Of a stretch of 55,175 bases of DNA, positions 44,601 to 55,175 are shown in pieces. The translations under genes and the position numbers were made by a program. Source of the DNA: Tieghemiomyces parasiticus (taxonomy: Eukaryota; Kickxellomycota; Dimargaritomycetes; Dimargaritales; Dimargaritaceae). The notes beneath the pieces are model-generated. The model ran no database searches and was not told the origin of the DNA. It was given only the letters and a program-made list of their open reading frames with translations. The first letter of the stretch is position 1; each line of letters opens with the position of its first letter. The DNA lies in NCBI GenBank assembly GCA_027575765.1, contig JANBPT010000215.1:1-55175 (forward strand), given 5' to 3'.

Positions 44601-45567
44601 CGATTCTGGACAGCTGTAAGGCTAGCAGTGAGGTATGAAAGCAGAGAGATGCGGTAGGCAGGTTTCCCTCGGCGTGAACCATTAAGCTGCTCACCCTTCG
44701 GTTTGATGGGTAAAGCCGAAGCAAAAGCCTGCACTGGAAACGAAATAATAAACAGGGCGGCAGAAAGCCCTATTTAGAAATCATGAGCGTGGTATGGGTG
44801 AATAAATAGCAGTGTTACGGTTGCTGGCAAAGCTTTGGTTGGGGCAGATTGTACGTGGGAAAGCCGTGGCGCAAGCAAGATTGTGCTATAATATACAGAG
44901 TGGGGGCCTGCAGAAGTACCCACGGACAAAAATTTATAATAATATTGTATGGGAATCGCCGCCCTGGAGGGACAACACGCCATGAGAATGCAGGCATACC
45001 GCCAGACCGAATGTCTGAGTGGCAGGCAGGCTTGTTCACCAGAATCCAGTAGGGAGGCGGCCTGTTGGTGAAGATTGTAGCCAGGACATACACCAGCTGC
45101 TCACGCCATTTAGCGGCCGTTATGGGCATGACTCGCGGTCTGCCTGGGTGAGATATCGACGCCTTTCCCCGCCCACCTCACTAAGGATCAGGCCTTATTG
45201 TGGAGATTTCCAATGTTCGGAACCCGACAAATATAGAGATGAGGGACTGTGAAAGTGTTCCTAATTACCACGGACATACCGAAAAACAACGTTTGTTTAC
45301 GTAGGACCTTCGGATGACCCTACCCAACTATTCGGCCTAGACTAATGGCCATTGGGAGGGTGCCTTCTACGTCAGCTCCGGGGTCGTAATGCTAGTGGAA
45401 AGCGCGTGACTTTCCAACCCGGAGGGATCGGTCCGCATGAAAGTTACGCCAGGAAGCGACAAAGCAAAGGCGAAAATAATGCGGGGAAACCGCGTACATT
45501 TGGGCCATGCCATCTGCGCGATTCGTCACACCACAAAGGTAAGTAATTAAGGTTGGCCATCAGTGTA

Positions 45568-45588
45568 TTCACACTAGAGAAGTGTGAA
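45568..45588. repeat. 8-bp inverted repeat
   Basis: TTCACACT (45568-45575) and AGTGTGAA (45581-45588) are perfect inverted repeats around AGAGA. Non-coding, function unknown. Confidence 0.5.
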
Positions 45589-46152
45589 GAAATGAGATGG
45601 CGGGGAGCCCGTGAACCTTCCTGATGAGGGAAACCTATGTGGGAGTGATTCGGAAACGCATTATGACGTGCTATGTCGTTCGTAGCCAGCATAGGCGGGA
45701 AAAGAGTGCCCATTTAAATCACCATATGCGAGGAGGTCACATTCGTCGTTTTCGGTGTTCAAGGCGGTTCCGGTAGGGGATTATATATTCTGGCTGGTTT
45801 AGGAATGCCTAACGAATTTTACACCCTCGTCAACCCGATAGATAGTGAGGAATGTTTTTCGGCAAGGACGCTTAGCCAAACTGAACCGTACAGTGTATTT
45901 TATTTCTCAACCGAGGACGTTTAAACAGTATAAAATGCAGTGTCCTTCGTGCTATAGAGTTGCTGAAGCTCGGTTCGGACGCTCTTTCTATCACTCAGAG
46001 CCGGTAATGGTACCTCAGATTACCCGATCATCCGCTATAAGGCTGGGCCCGGTCATTAAGGGTCATGGTGCACCGCCCACCAGCTGGCCAGCAGCACTCA
46101 TGGCAGAAGCAAGTAAGCTAGTCTGGGCACAGCCATCATCATCTGTTGACCA

Positions 46153-46179
46153 CACCCGAGGTACCAACTACCTCGGGTG
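46153..46179. repeat. 11-bp perfect inverted repeat (hairpin)
   Basis: CACCCGAGGTA (46153-46163) and TACCTCGGGTG (46169-46179) pair perfectly around the loop CCAAC. It could fold as DNA cruciform or RNA hairpin, or bind a dimeric protein. Nothing adjacent explains it. Confidence 0.7.
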
Positions 46180-47407
46180 ATATCGGGTGCTGGAAAATCC
46201 AGCATTTTCGGGGTGGCCTCTCGAGCCCCGATACGCGGTCACAGATTCGTGATGAGAGCGAGCCAGGTGTGTTATCCCCCACTCCCCCCAACTCCACATC
46301 CCCCTTTCCTTGGTGGCTTACGATGCCCTCCCCCCCCCCCCTATCGCCTGTACTGCAGTTATCCATGCGTGACCCTCACTCGTCCCAACCGCTGATGATC
46401 AACTGCTTACCGCTGTCTACTATTCTTTCCATTACAAGATATATATTTTGTCACCTGTCCGGTAGGGGCTATCCATCACTCAGCACCACTACCTTGTGCC
46501 AGCGTGTCTTAAGAGTAGGCAGCAGGGCGGCGCTTAAGAATTCGCCCCATCAGCTTGTTCTATTGGAATTGTCCCAAAATGGTTACCATGGCCAGAAAGG
46601 GAGAGTGAGAGCGAGTGGAAAAAAAACGAAAATCGAAGGAGTGACGAACGGGCCACCTTGTCTGGCGTCGAAAAGGGCGGGTGCACGAGGGGCCGCATAC
46701 TACCCCCGCCGGGATTCCACCATCGGAGGTATAAAAGGACCCAATTCCTCGCCCGGCCATTTAACTTGCCCAATATTCTTCCTAGCCTACACCACCATTA
46801 ACTGGCCATCCTGTACTACCTGTCCGCCTCGCTGCTCTGAGACTACGTTCGCTTTACCGATAAATCACCGCTGGCCGCCTTGCCACTACTTCGGGTCGCC
46901 TCACATGTTGCCCATAAGGCTGCTCCTTATACGCCATTAATTCCTAACCGTCCTTTTTCCCGCATGGTCCGCATAATTAATTTCCGACTCGCCTCTATTG
47001 CGTTATTACCCTAGATAACTTACGCTTTCCTCCCACTTCACAAGCGCCCACCAGCTTCCCATCCTTTACTCGCCGCAGTTGCCTTATCGGGGCAAGCCAC
47101 CTTAGGTCTGTCGAAGGGACTATTATTCATTAACCCCACCCTGTAGTGTTGGGCGAGTCATCCACCCACATGCGAGGTCATCTGATTAGCTCAGTTCTGG
47201 TGAATTATATACTACCTACAGGCTTAATTGTAATTTGATTTTGAATTTATCTCAGTATTTAGTCTCCCTATAACCACATTCTCAGTCTCACGGTACTGTG
47301 CCGAGGCTCATTATATCCTGTTGGCGTAAATTGCGAGGACTATTTCTTACCTATTTCGACTGTTGCAGGGTTTCTTTTCCCGACCATTGCCGTAGGCCAC
47401 TACGACC

Positions 47408-49021
47408 ATGTCGGTATCTGTTAGTGTGGATACGCACAATGAACCTAATTATCTCGCCACTAACTACGTGGCCGATTTCCTGAGGACTGTGAACGATGTC
47501 CCTGAGATGACTCGCGATACAATCTGGTACGGTGGATTGGATTCCCGCTCGACTAGTATCTCGGACTTCAACAGTTCACCTCTGACCAGTCCCGCCACCG
47601 TCGCTAGCGCCGGTCAATACTCCCCGCCTGAGCTTCAACTCGCTGACACCTCCGCCTTGCCGATTTTGGACTTGGAATGCCCCATTTCCACCTTTCCATC
47701 GATGGAATCTACGTCTGTCAACGGCCACCAATACGGCTCGACCTCCGTTGACGCGCAGCTGCAGTCGTTCAACCTTGATGCCGCACTCTCGGTCTTCGCC
47801 CATCGTCAACCCGTCCACCTTACGCTTAACCCCAAACCGGCGAACATGTTGAGTTCCCCTGATCTGTCACCTTTCACCCCTAAACTTCCTGCCTACGATG
47901 GCGATATCAGTACTCAATTGAACGGCACTGTGGAGGCCATGGACTTCGTGTCGCAGATGTGGGACACAACCTCATCGCCCGCCCTGGGGCCGCTGGATGG
48001 CGCTGGCCTGGATCACACCACCGCCAGACTCGCACAGATGCTGATCGACAGTCAGTTCAATTTCTGGCCGCCTCAAGCTGTACCGGGTTTTCCGAGTTTC
48101 CGTCCGTTACCCACTCATCATGCACCGCTCGCCGCCTCTGGACTCCCTATGGCCGCCTCGGCCCCTCCCTCCCCCCAAGAGCCTACATCATTTATTGGTA
48201 CAAGTACACCCGTATTCCACTCGGCCAGCGGGCCCATCCCCGTCCTATCGTGCCTCCACTCGCCGACCTCTGGCACCTTCACCACCAGTCCTGGCCCTAA
48301 ACGCAACAAACGGCCCACCGCCCGCCGCCGTCGTTCCGCGGGCCAGTCCCTTCCGACCCGTCAGGTCCAGGTCGAAAGGGCCCTCTCTGCACCCCCAGAC
48401 CACCTAGCGACCTTGTCCCTGATCGCTGGTGGCCCCTCGGCTGATTTACCCCCGGGTGCCATTTTATCAACCACCACACACCCATCCGCCACCTACGATG
48501 CCAACGGCGACCTCCGCCTCTGCGCCAACTGCGGCATCATTGCAACTCCAACTTGGCGCCGCACGCGAGATGCGCATATTCTCATGTGCAACGCTTGCGG
48601 TCTCTATTATCACAATCACCGTCAGCTTCGCCCCTGGCTCCTGAGCCGCTCGGTGGTAAAGAAGGACCGCTCGGGCTTGTCGATTTGGTTGGCCACACTC
48701 CCCCTTTCATCCGTTCCACCGGCATTTTTGACCATGGGTGGCATTGGACCTCAAAGTAACAGCAGTGGCCGGGGTCGTAGCCGCGGACAAGTTAGTAACG
48801 AGAACCACGCGACCACCGAACATCGTCCAATCCGTGTGGGATCCCTCGGACGAGCTATTCGTTCGCCCTCTGGCGAGTGTATCCTCGTGGAGGATAACCC
48901 GCATTGCTGTCGGTGCGCACGGGATTCCTCTGAGGTTAGCCTCCACCCGTGCGCCCAGCGCGCTTACTACGTCTGTGCCGATTGTGCACGCGATCTACAG
49001 CGCCGGCTCAATATCCTGTGA
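47408..49021 (+). CDS. GATA-type zinc-finger transcription factor
   Basis: Single-exon 537-residue protein. The GATA finger is C372-x2-C375-x18-C394-x2-C397 in LCANCGIIATPTWRRTRDAHILMCNACGLYY; the 18-residue loop marks the class IVb type. The family binds GATA-core promoters. A basic stretch follows (RPWLLSRSVVKKD), and an Arg-rich patch at 298-309 (KRNKRPTARRRR) may be a nuclear signal. The N-terminal 290 residues are Ser/Pro/Thr-rich and could be an activation region. At the C-terminus a second cysteine cluster, C500-x2-C503-x11-C515-x7-C523-x2-C526, ends 11 residues before the stop. It resembles the first half of a RING finger (RING C-x2-C-x11-C-x-H...) but lacks the His and the final CPxC. 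The start is the first Met. The regulated genes are unknown. Confidence 0.88.
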   Translation: MSVSVSVDTHNEPNYLATNYVADFLRTVNDVPEMTRDTIWYGGLDSRSTSISDFNSSPLTSPATVASAGQYSPPELQLADTSALPILDLECPISTFPSMESTSVNGHQYGSTSVDAQLQSFNLDAALSVFAHRQPVHLTLNPKPANMLSSPDLSPFTPKLPAYDGDISTQLNGTVEAMDFVSQMWDTTSSPALGPLDGAGLDHTTARLAQMLIDSQFNFWPPQAVPGFPSFRPLPTHHAPLAASGLPMAASAPPSPQEPTSFIGTSTPVFHSASGPIPVLSCLHSPTSGTFTTSPGPKRNKRPTARRRRSAGQSLPTRQVQVERALSAPPDHLATLSLIAGGPSADLPPGAILSTTTHPSATYDANGDLRLCANCGIIATPTWRRTRDAHILMCNACGLYYHNHRQLRPWLLSRSVVKKDRSGLSIWLATLPLSSVPPAFLTMGGIGPQSNSSGRGRSRGQVSNENHATTEHRPIRVGSLGRAIRSPSGECILVEDNPHCCRCARDSSEVSLHPCAQRAYYVCADCARDLQRRLNIL

Positions 49022-50174
49022 TCGCGCCAATTGCTATACTTAACCTTCATCTGCTCGCGATAAGCCAGCAGGAGAGAAAGCTGGACCTTGCCGCCGGATA
49101 CTTTTTCACCCACGTTTCTTCATTCTAATTAGTTCACTCCTATACGCCAGGACAGTAGGACCTACCTCACGCACTGGACGGCTTCCAACAGATTTTCTAG
49201 CCAACTTTGATATTTTCGTGTTTTACTCTTAAGCCCTATAGGCCATACCCCAAAGCAGACGGCTCGCATATCGTGTCCCAACCTCATCAGTCGTAGAATG
49301 CCCTGATTTCATTTCTCAACCACAAACTCTGGACTAATCGATACTTTCAACCGCCAGATACTTTCAGTACGTTTCCTGTAGCTACCCTTTAGGGTATACT
49401 AAACCTATCGTCCGTTTCCGCTCGGTCATATTAATCGAGCTAATGATGGAATTATTCCTTTATATAGATATTGCCACTATTAAAAGTGGCATAGGAGCCG
49501 TGATAATGGGCGCGGATGTTACTTAGTCAGTTTGCCATGTAGAGGTCCCCAAAGCTACCACCAAAATTGAATAATGTCCACAGTGTGATCACCCTAACCA
49601 GCCACTACTAAAGTGAATAACTCACTAGCCGCAGCACTAGACACACCTGTAACACCCTCAGATAGATTCCACCAGACAGTCAACCGGGGGCATCAAGCTA
49701 CAGTCGTTTGACGGCAACCTCGACCAATAATGACCGCAGGTTTAAGATTAACGAGCAGCGGCTACATTTTATATTAAGTTTTATCTAGAACCCACATTAC
49801 TCTATCGATAGGCTACACCTATTCAGTTATTGACCCCTGTTGTATTCTACCTTTAACAAAGCTCCCTATCGCCCGCTGATTGCAACCGACGCCGGCGACC
49901 AGTCGGGATGCTGACCTGTACTTTGGCGTCTTGGTTCCCCGAATTCATACCTACCACGCATGTCAGTGGCTTGTCCCATGCTTTAACCTCTAAATAATTG
50001 GTGGGCTAGTTGTTTTTTTAGAGTTGAGTTATCATGACAGAAAATGGATAAACGATAAAACAATGAGAAGTAAGGAGGAAAAGTAAAAACACAGGAGAAA
50101 ATCGATGGCGGTAGAAAAAGTGTTTAAAAAATAGCGTAGGAGTAATATAAACGACATCGGGGGCCGTCTTAGAT
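49022..50174. other. intergenic, GATA to transporter (convergent)
   Basis: About 1.15 kb between converging stops, AT-rich. No supported gene. The last 180 bp are the transporter 3' region, with T/A tracts. Confidence 0.5.
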
Positions 50175-51494
50175 TTAGTGCATACCCTTGGCAGACTCGG
50201 GGTCGGTAAACACCTTGACGATGCCAGCAATGGCGTCTTTGGTACCACAGACGCAGGCCAAGATACCGACCAGGATGCAGATGACAGAGAAGGCGAGACT
50301 AGCGTAGTTCATGGAGCGGATGCCAAACAGGCGCCAGTAGCACACAATGGGCAGGACGAAGATCATGAGACTGTTGGAGAAGGAGCCGATGAGGGACATG
50401 AGCTTGCCGACGGGAAGGAAAATGGCGGGGAAGGTGAGGATGAACACAGTGAGGGCACGGAAGGCACCGCGGATCATAAACTCGCGGGCCTTGCCGAGGC
50501 GCTGAACAGTGATGCCGTAGGCCTCCTCAACCTCCAAGGCGAACGATGTCAACATGATAGGGGCAGCCAGGATAACATGGGCGACCAGCATGAGGATGGC
50601 GACGGTGGTGGTCGGGCCCTTGGGCAAGTTGTCGTAGATAGGGGTAGTAGCAAGATGGCCGTACACGTGGTAGCCCACAACGGCGATGCAGAGGTACATG
50701 CCCAGGATGGTGAGGACGGCGAATATCAGCACCTTGGCCCAGGACTGGGGGTTCTTCATAGCTGACTCGACGTGCGGGTAGACCACGTTGCCACCGAAGG
50801 AGAAGCAAATGTTACCCATCGCCGCAGGGAGGGAGCCCCAAACTACCACGTTGTGAGTGTTGGAGGCGTTAGCCGGGTAGTCCATGAGGCCGACAACCAT
50901 CACAACGATCACCACCACCAGAGTGGCAACGGCGCCAAAGATGGCCAGGATAGCCACCTCCTTCATACTCTTGACCAGGACGAACGGTAGGCACACGAGA
51001 ACCGCGGCGATAATGACCCACACCGCGGCCGAAACGTTGACGTTAATGTGAGTGGCGAGGTCGTAAACGCTGTTACCGGCGATACTAATGTATACACAGG
51101 AACCGCCAAGACAGATAGAGTAGTTGAGTACCGAGATGATGTACTTGCCGGCCTTGCCAAAGGACACGAGGCCGATTTCTGGGTAGCTGCTTAACCGCTC
51201 GCCATCTTTGTAGTAGAGACACCGAATGAGGAGGTTACCGGTGAAGACGGCGATGGCTGCTGCCAGAAGGATACAGGCAATGGCGACCCAGCCACCTTCC
51301 TTGAGGGACTCGGGGAGCTGCAGGGTACCCGTGCCGGCGATGACGCACACAATATTGAAGTAGGCGCCGAAACTGGAGCCGTTGCGCTCATGGCCGTGGC
51401 CGCCGGCATCGTGGTCGACGGCCTTTTCAGCATCAAAGTCCTGCTCGAAACTGTAGCCGTCGGTAACGTGCTTGTGTTCCTGTTTCGCCTCCAT
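50175..51494 (-). CDS. amino acid/auxin permease (AAAP) family transporter
   Basis: Single-exon 439-residue membrane protein with about 11 predicted transmembrane helices and a charged cytosolic N-terminus of 40 residues. It begins the membrane part with FGAYFNIVCVIAGTGTLQLPESLKEGGW, the first-helix pattern of the AAAP (AVT/VGAT/lysosomal amino-acid) family. Other helices include IISVLNYSICLGGSCVYISIAG, AVWVIIAAVLVCLPFVLVKSM and VVVIVVMVVGLMDYP. The substrate cannot be told from sequence; a vacuolar or plasma-membrane amino-acid exchanger is likely. GFSSFGG-like conserved turn is GNICFSFGGNVVYPHVESAMKNP (see residues 229-251). The start is Met at 51494, the only one fitting the family N-terminus. 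Confidence 0.88.
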   Translation of the reverse strand: MEAKQEHKHVTDGYSFEQDFDAEKAVDHDAGGHGHERNGSSFGAYFNIVCVIAGTGTLQLPESLKEGGWVAIACILLAAAIAVFTGNLLIRCLYYKDGERLSSYPEIGLVSFGKAGKYIISVLNYSICLGGSCVYISIAGNSVYDLATHINVNVSAAVWVIIAAVLVCLPFVLVKSMKEVAILAIFGAVATLVVVIVVMVVGLMDYPANASNTHNVVVWGSLPAAMGNICFSFGGNVVYPHVESAMKNPQSWAKVLIFAVLTILGMYLCIAVVGYHVYGHLATTPIYDNLPKGPTTTVAILMLVAHVILAAPIMLTSFALEVEEAYGITVQRLGKAREFMIRGAFRALTVFILTFPAIFLPVGKLMSLIGSFSNSLMIFVLPIVCYWRLFGIRSMNYASLAFSVICILVGILACVCGTKDAIAGIVKVFTDPESAKGMH

Positions 51495-53187
51495 GGTGAT
51501 TCAAGAACAGGGGGGGATGGAGAGCCGTAGGGAGGGTGTAAGATAAAATACCGAGAAAACGGTTGGCCAGGGAAGATGGACCCAGAGTGTGAACAAGATC
51601 GATCCTGAACGGCGATGGTAAGGCTCGGAACAGTTCTCAATTGGAAATTAACCCTGAGAGGGATATCTATATCATTAGAAAACGTAGGACGAGGAGAAAA
51701 CAAAGAAAAATATGAGCTAAAAGACAGGGACAAGATGGTTCGTAGACCAAACGGGGCGCCGTAATCGTACAGAATAAAGTCACAAAAGGAAGATGCAAAC
51801 AAGGAAGATCAAAGGGAGCCCAGGTTGAGTGGAAGCTCTGCAACGAAAATTCTAAACGGTGAGAAATTGGGAGGGGTAGGTGGTATGTGTGGCAGGCAGC
51901 GGTTAGGAGCCAGATATAATGGACAAATCCAGAGGAGGCGAGCCAGGGTACTTTTATATGCCACCAAGCAATACCTACATCGTCAACATGATGACGGAAA
52001 GGGAGGGGAATTAGGGCCTCGGGTGTGATATGTCCTAGTTCGCGCTCGTATCCACACCACCTTGTAGCAGCCACCGAAAAGATGAGGATGTAAATGGGGT
52101 GCATGCGTGCGATAAGGGACGGCAGGACGATAAGGTCAGTCTCGACCCTCTTCTCTCTCTCTTTTCTTTGGACTCGCTCACGCAGAGCTCGCCACTGTAC
52201 CCCCTCGAACAACTCACGCGCCGGCCTTGTCACCCCAGACTCTTAGGTCTAACCCAATAACACAGCGTTGATAACCAAGGTGAGGGTAATGGGAAGGATG
52301 AAGGTGAATTCTGGAGATAGGGTCAGAGCTTGGAGATCACCAAAGGGAAATGGGGGAGAGGATAATGGAGAGGGGAGGATGATACTTACAGCCTTGGCCC
52401 AGCTCACCAGACTAGCGAAGTAGAGAGTAGCCTAGCGAGATGGAAAAAATGGGGGGGGCGAAGGTAGAGAGCGAAGGGTGGAGGCGTAGTGTGAACAACC
52501 ACACCTGCGGTTGGGCGAGTACAGGAGTCGGACTGGTGGTGGGCTTTGTGCAACGTTTCGCCAACCTCAACGGGGTCCAATTGGATGTCTAAGAGGACGG
52601 AAAGGCCAAGATGACCCTCGTGACATCCGCTCTCTCGTTCTTTTTCCTACCTCATCCGCTCTTTTACCTCTAGTGGAGGACGCGAAGCGGATGGTGGCGG
52701 CGCCGGGGTCGGTGGCCAAGTCCTAGTTCACTAGTTTAATGGACGCCTTCCACGCGCCGGTTGTACGTCGGGGTAGAAAACTGATCCGCCGCCCCCGTTG
52801 CGCCCTCTTTAGTCGTATTTTTGTTACAATGGGAAGGGGTAGGCTATGCGACGTATACCAGACCTTCCCAACACTCGTGTAACCCCATCCATACAATAGC
52901 CAGAGGAGAAGGGGGGGAATGTAGGCGGATATGGTTATTCTGGGGGAGGAGGGGACTTGTGGTAGACTGGGTGCATATGCGGGACCATCTAGTTCGCGAC
53001 GCACACCGCCATATGCATTAGCCGCTTTCTGATAAACAACCTTCCAACCGAGTCACGTCTCCCGATAAGGGTATGTGCAACGGCCAAGTCAAGGTCATAT
53101 GGGTGGGGCAGCCAGGGATATGGCCGACGCACGCTGTGAACGGGGAAACTATCCTGCAGTCAGCTGGAAGAAGGGAAGGAGTTCAAA
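51495..53187. other. upstream region of the transporter; possible small spliced gene
   Basis: About 1.7 kb upstream of the transporter, with a TATAAAAG box at 51951-51958 on the minus strand. At 52390-52431 a minus-strand exon-like segment reads ATLYFASLVSWAKA, ends with the donor GTAAGTAT and follows a CTAG acceptor. A second hydrophobic segment ending TLVINAVLLG-stop closes at 52249. I could not join these in a consistent frame, and the plus strand has splice-like sites too, so no gene is called. Confidence 0.35.
51951..51958 (-). promoter_or_regulatory. candidate TATA box upstream of the transporter
   Basis: TATAAAAG is a canonical TATA element but lies 457 bp before the ATG, so the leader would be long or contain an intron. 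This is uncertain. Confidence 0.3.
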
Positions 53188-53606
53188 ATGAACCTTGGCC
53201 TGCCCTATTCCGAAATAAGATCAAGCAGCGAATCTCCCTGTCGCCCCCTGTTTAGGTATGCTGCAAAGTAGCGTCTGTGGGCAGTTATCGAGCAATGTTT
53301 ATTATGCCGGCACTAAAGGATTTAATAGGTTTAGCTTGATAAGGTTCTGCCACACTCCCGTTCCTTCACCGCCTTCGTACGCCACACTGGCCTCCAATCA
53401 GAGATTCAAATACCCCGGCCTTGACTGAACTGCAAGCCGAATGTGATTTGATACCAAATCGGGATCTGCTGGGGTATACGATTAAAACAGGCCTAGGGCT
53501 CATTGGATACGGCCAATGGTCTATAGCTCTCGATTACCTCATCGAGGTGATCTGGGGTCAGTCCCCGGAAGATGAATTTAGTGAAACACCGCCGATGTCA
53601 TATTAA
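53188..53606 (+). CDS. candidate small spliced gene, 90 residues, unknown
   Basis: Exons 53188-53255 and 53402-53606 would join in phase 2 across a 146 bp intron (donor GTATGC, as in the glycosylase gene; acceptor CAATCAG). The product would be MNLGLPYSEIRSSSESP... ending in EDEFSETPPMSY, acidic at the C-terminus, with a hydrophobic central part GYTIKTGLGLIGYGQWSIALD. Codon use is less GC-biased than in the confident genes. No family is recognised. The exon 2 frame has no ATG of its own. Treat as a weak prediction. Confidence 0.3.
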
Positions 53607-55175
53607 CGATTGATTACGCTGTGATGATCCGGTATCCGGCTCTGCCGCTATCCGAGTCACTTATTTGGCTATCATACGCACGAAGTAGGCCGTTACAGTC
53701 CACACAGCCGGGCGAGGATGTGCGTTAGAGGTCGCCACAAAGCCACAGGTATCCTACCATGAACGATGTCTGCAGCGTTAGTATCTACTCAGCTATTTCA
53801 TATGCTCCACCTGCTACGTCTCTTTCGTTATCATAGCAAGGCTGGTTATACCGGTCCTACCAGTATCCTCGCAGGCAGGGTGCTGTTCACTCCTCAAACT
53901 TAACCTTATCCATGGCCCCTCGATAAGGTCTCTGCTACGGGGACTGTCGGCCGTTGCGCCAGGTCATCACGCGCCACTGTTAAACGCTGGTGACACCTGG
54001 AAGTCAGTGGGTAAGAGTGGCGAGGGAGGGGGGCAACGGCCAAGGAGAGACTGGCGAGATCATCTCAACCCTAGACCTAAACCCGAATAATAACCTCCTT
54101 ATGGCAAGAGATTTTTTTTCCTTGTCCACCGACTCGCCCTAGGGATTTTCTACTTCGCATCGTGGCACTCGGCATATAACGTTATACTTTTTAAAATAGT
54201 GATATTATGCTAAGTCGACTACTCAAGCGCAGGCATTACCGGTGCAATTTAGATCGTTTTCCTAGGTCTGCTCGACAGACATCGTAACTCCCGGTTATCC
54301 ACGCCAACTACCAAAGAAAGCCACTTGCTCAACCCCACCTTGACTAAGTTGACAGTTGGCATGCATAAAAAAGGGAAGGGAAAGAGGCTTGCGCTGTGAG
54401 CGACGCAGTCCTCCCCGATAACAGCGTCGGACGGTGCGACCAACGACCCGGCACTTGTCAGCTCTCTTCCCACTTGACATGGATTGTCAATACCCATCTA
54501 CGTTATCAGCGAGTGCACGGCGGGTCCAGGGGAGCGTTCCTGAGCCTGCCGCCCTTTTCCTTGCCCCCAAGTCAACACTCGGGCGAGGTGGGTTATCCAC
54601 ACCCTCCATAGTGAGGCCGTCCGTATTTCGGGACCTAGTGGTCCCAGTGGCTCTACCATAACCCACTCACCGTGTACTGGATTGCCACGTCTTACTTGAA
54701 ATGTAAAAATAAAGCTTATTTTTTCTGAAGTACAGTTTCCATCAGTTGTGATCACGCGCTGAGAAGCCGAGGTGTGTGTGTGTCTAGCCACGCCACCCCC
54801 GCGCCCGTATACTGTTGCATAAAGGGCAGGGAAGCCCTTTCTCATCTGACAGTCGTAGCAGCATGGTCGGGAAAAAAAGATCACCGAACCTTCGCGTGTA
54901 GGTATACTTGGTCGCTACCCCCCCCCCAACCTGGTATAATCACACCCGGCGATATTACTTCCCATCCTTTGAATCGCGTGCCGCGGCGTTCGTTAAAAAA
55001 GAAGTATATCCTTACTGGGGACGTCCTTGTTACACAGCAGGCTTCATAACGCGCTGACGAACGAATACACATTTCCCTGGGTATCGGATAACCATGGCTT
55101 CTACAGGTGCCTCCAATTATTTTGAGAATTTTAAGCGGGAGGTCTCAGATCACAGTGTTTCAGATGAAACCTAAG
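53607..55175. other. intergenic to the window edge
   Basis: About 1.6 kb without a convincing gene. It contains a C10 run (54918-54927) and a GT-rich stretch near 54771-54783. At the edge an ATG (55094) opens a 26-codon frame that stops at 55174; it could be a first exon whose donor lies outside or a chance frame. Confidence 0.4.

Larger units (their letters stand above)
41657..47407. other. 5.75 kb gene-poor region
   Basis: The longest gene-free stretch of the window. Open frames are short, overlap on both strands and show no recognisable family. It contains an 11-bp perfect hairpin (46153-46179), an 8-bp hairpin (45568-45588), a C12 run (46330-46341) and many AT-rich patches. Its right end is the GATA gene promoter. 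The decayed transposase at its left edge suggests that part may be old transposon debris, but no other element is identifiable. Confidence 0.5.

Noticed and set aside
44815..45129. minus-strand ATG frame beginning MPITAAKWREQLVYVL
   Set aside because: The first 30 residues look protein-like but the rest does not and no splice partner or family was found.
45620..45640. CTGATGAG followed by GAAAC, hammerhead-ribozyme-like
   Set aside because: There is no room for stem II and no flanking stems I or III.
46146..46940. 264-codon open frame on the plus strand
   Set aside because: It starts with TTG, contains the 46153 hairpin and a homopolymer, and its translation matches nothing I know.

Overview
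This is eukaryotic DNA from a fungus. Genes are single-exon or broken by GT-AG introns (GTAAGT-type donors, mostly 127-183 bp, many with CTAAC/CTGAC-like branch sites). The gene set (Rpn10, an FG nucleoporin, a gamma-tubulin complex GCP5, an NTR2-type spliceosome factor, a GATA factor and an ACR3 arsenite pump) fits a filamentous fungus outside the yeasts. GCP5 and queuosine salvage are kept, which suggests an early-diverging lineage; that placement is inference. Coding DNA is GC-rich and intergenic DNA clearly more AT-rich.

Layout. 1-1744 empty; 1745-5581 (-) FG nucleoporin of the Nup1/Nup153 type; 6997-10225 (-) five-exon GCP5; 10226-12399 empty but with hairpins and a repeated octamer; 12400-14411 (+) five-exon glutaryl-CoA dehydrogenase; 14665-15876 (-) cytosolic tyrosyl-tRNA synthetase; 16590-17861 (+) zinc-knuckle/RS protein like ZCCHC10; 18427-19864 (+) proteasome subunit Rpn10; 20363-22560 (+) NTR2/PAXBP1-like splicing factor; 22944-23834 (-) soluble inorganic pyrophosphatase; 24954-27980 (-) 1008-residue disordered protein of unknown function; 29908-31083 (+) queuosine salvage glycosidase; 31227-32733 (-) three-exon DUF4272 protein with a probable mitochondrial presequence; 33330-34884 (+) four-exon alkyladenine DNA glycosylase; 35928-36530 (+) secreted helical protein; 36747-37895 (-) TatD-family hydrolase; 39463-40641 (+) ACR3 arsenite transporter; 40851-41656 (-) decayed mariner-type transposase; 41657-47407 gene-poor; 47408-49021 (+) GATA-finger protein with an extra Cys-rich tail; 50175-51494 (-) amino-acid transporter; 51495-55175 mostly non-coding with two weak spliced-gene candidates.

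Most genes are unrelated housekeeping functions and I see no operon-like system. Themes recur only loosely: mitochondrial metabolism (GCDH, DUF4272 protein), RNA biology (NTR2, RS protein, TyrRS, queuosine salvage; Q modifies the tRNA-Tyr that TyrRS charges) and proteostasis. Genes often lie in convergent pairs with short shared 3' regions (GCDH/TyrRS, NTR2/pyrophosphatase, QNG1/DUF4272, secreted protein/TatD). The DUF4272 and glycosylase genes are divergent over a 596 bp shared upstream region.

The least explained parts are the 1008-residue protein with six spaced acidic Thr/Ser motifs, the secreted protein that carries a nuclear-localisation-like tail, the GATA protein ending in half a RING-like cysteine pattern, and structured intergenic DNA around 11 kb and 46.15 kb.
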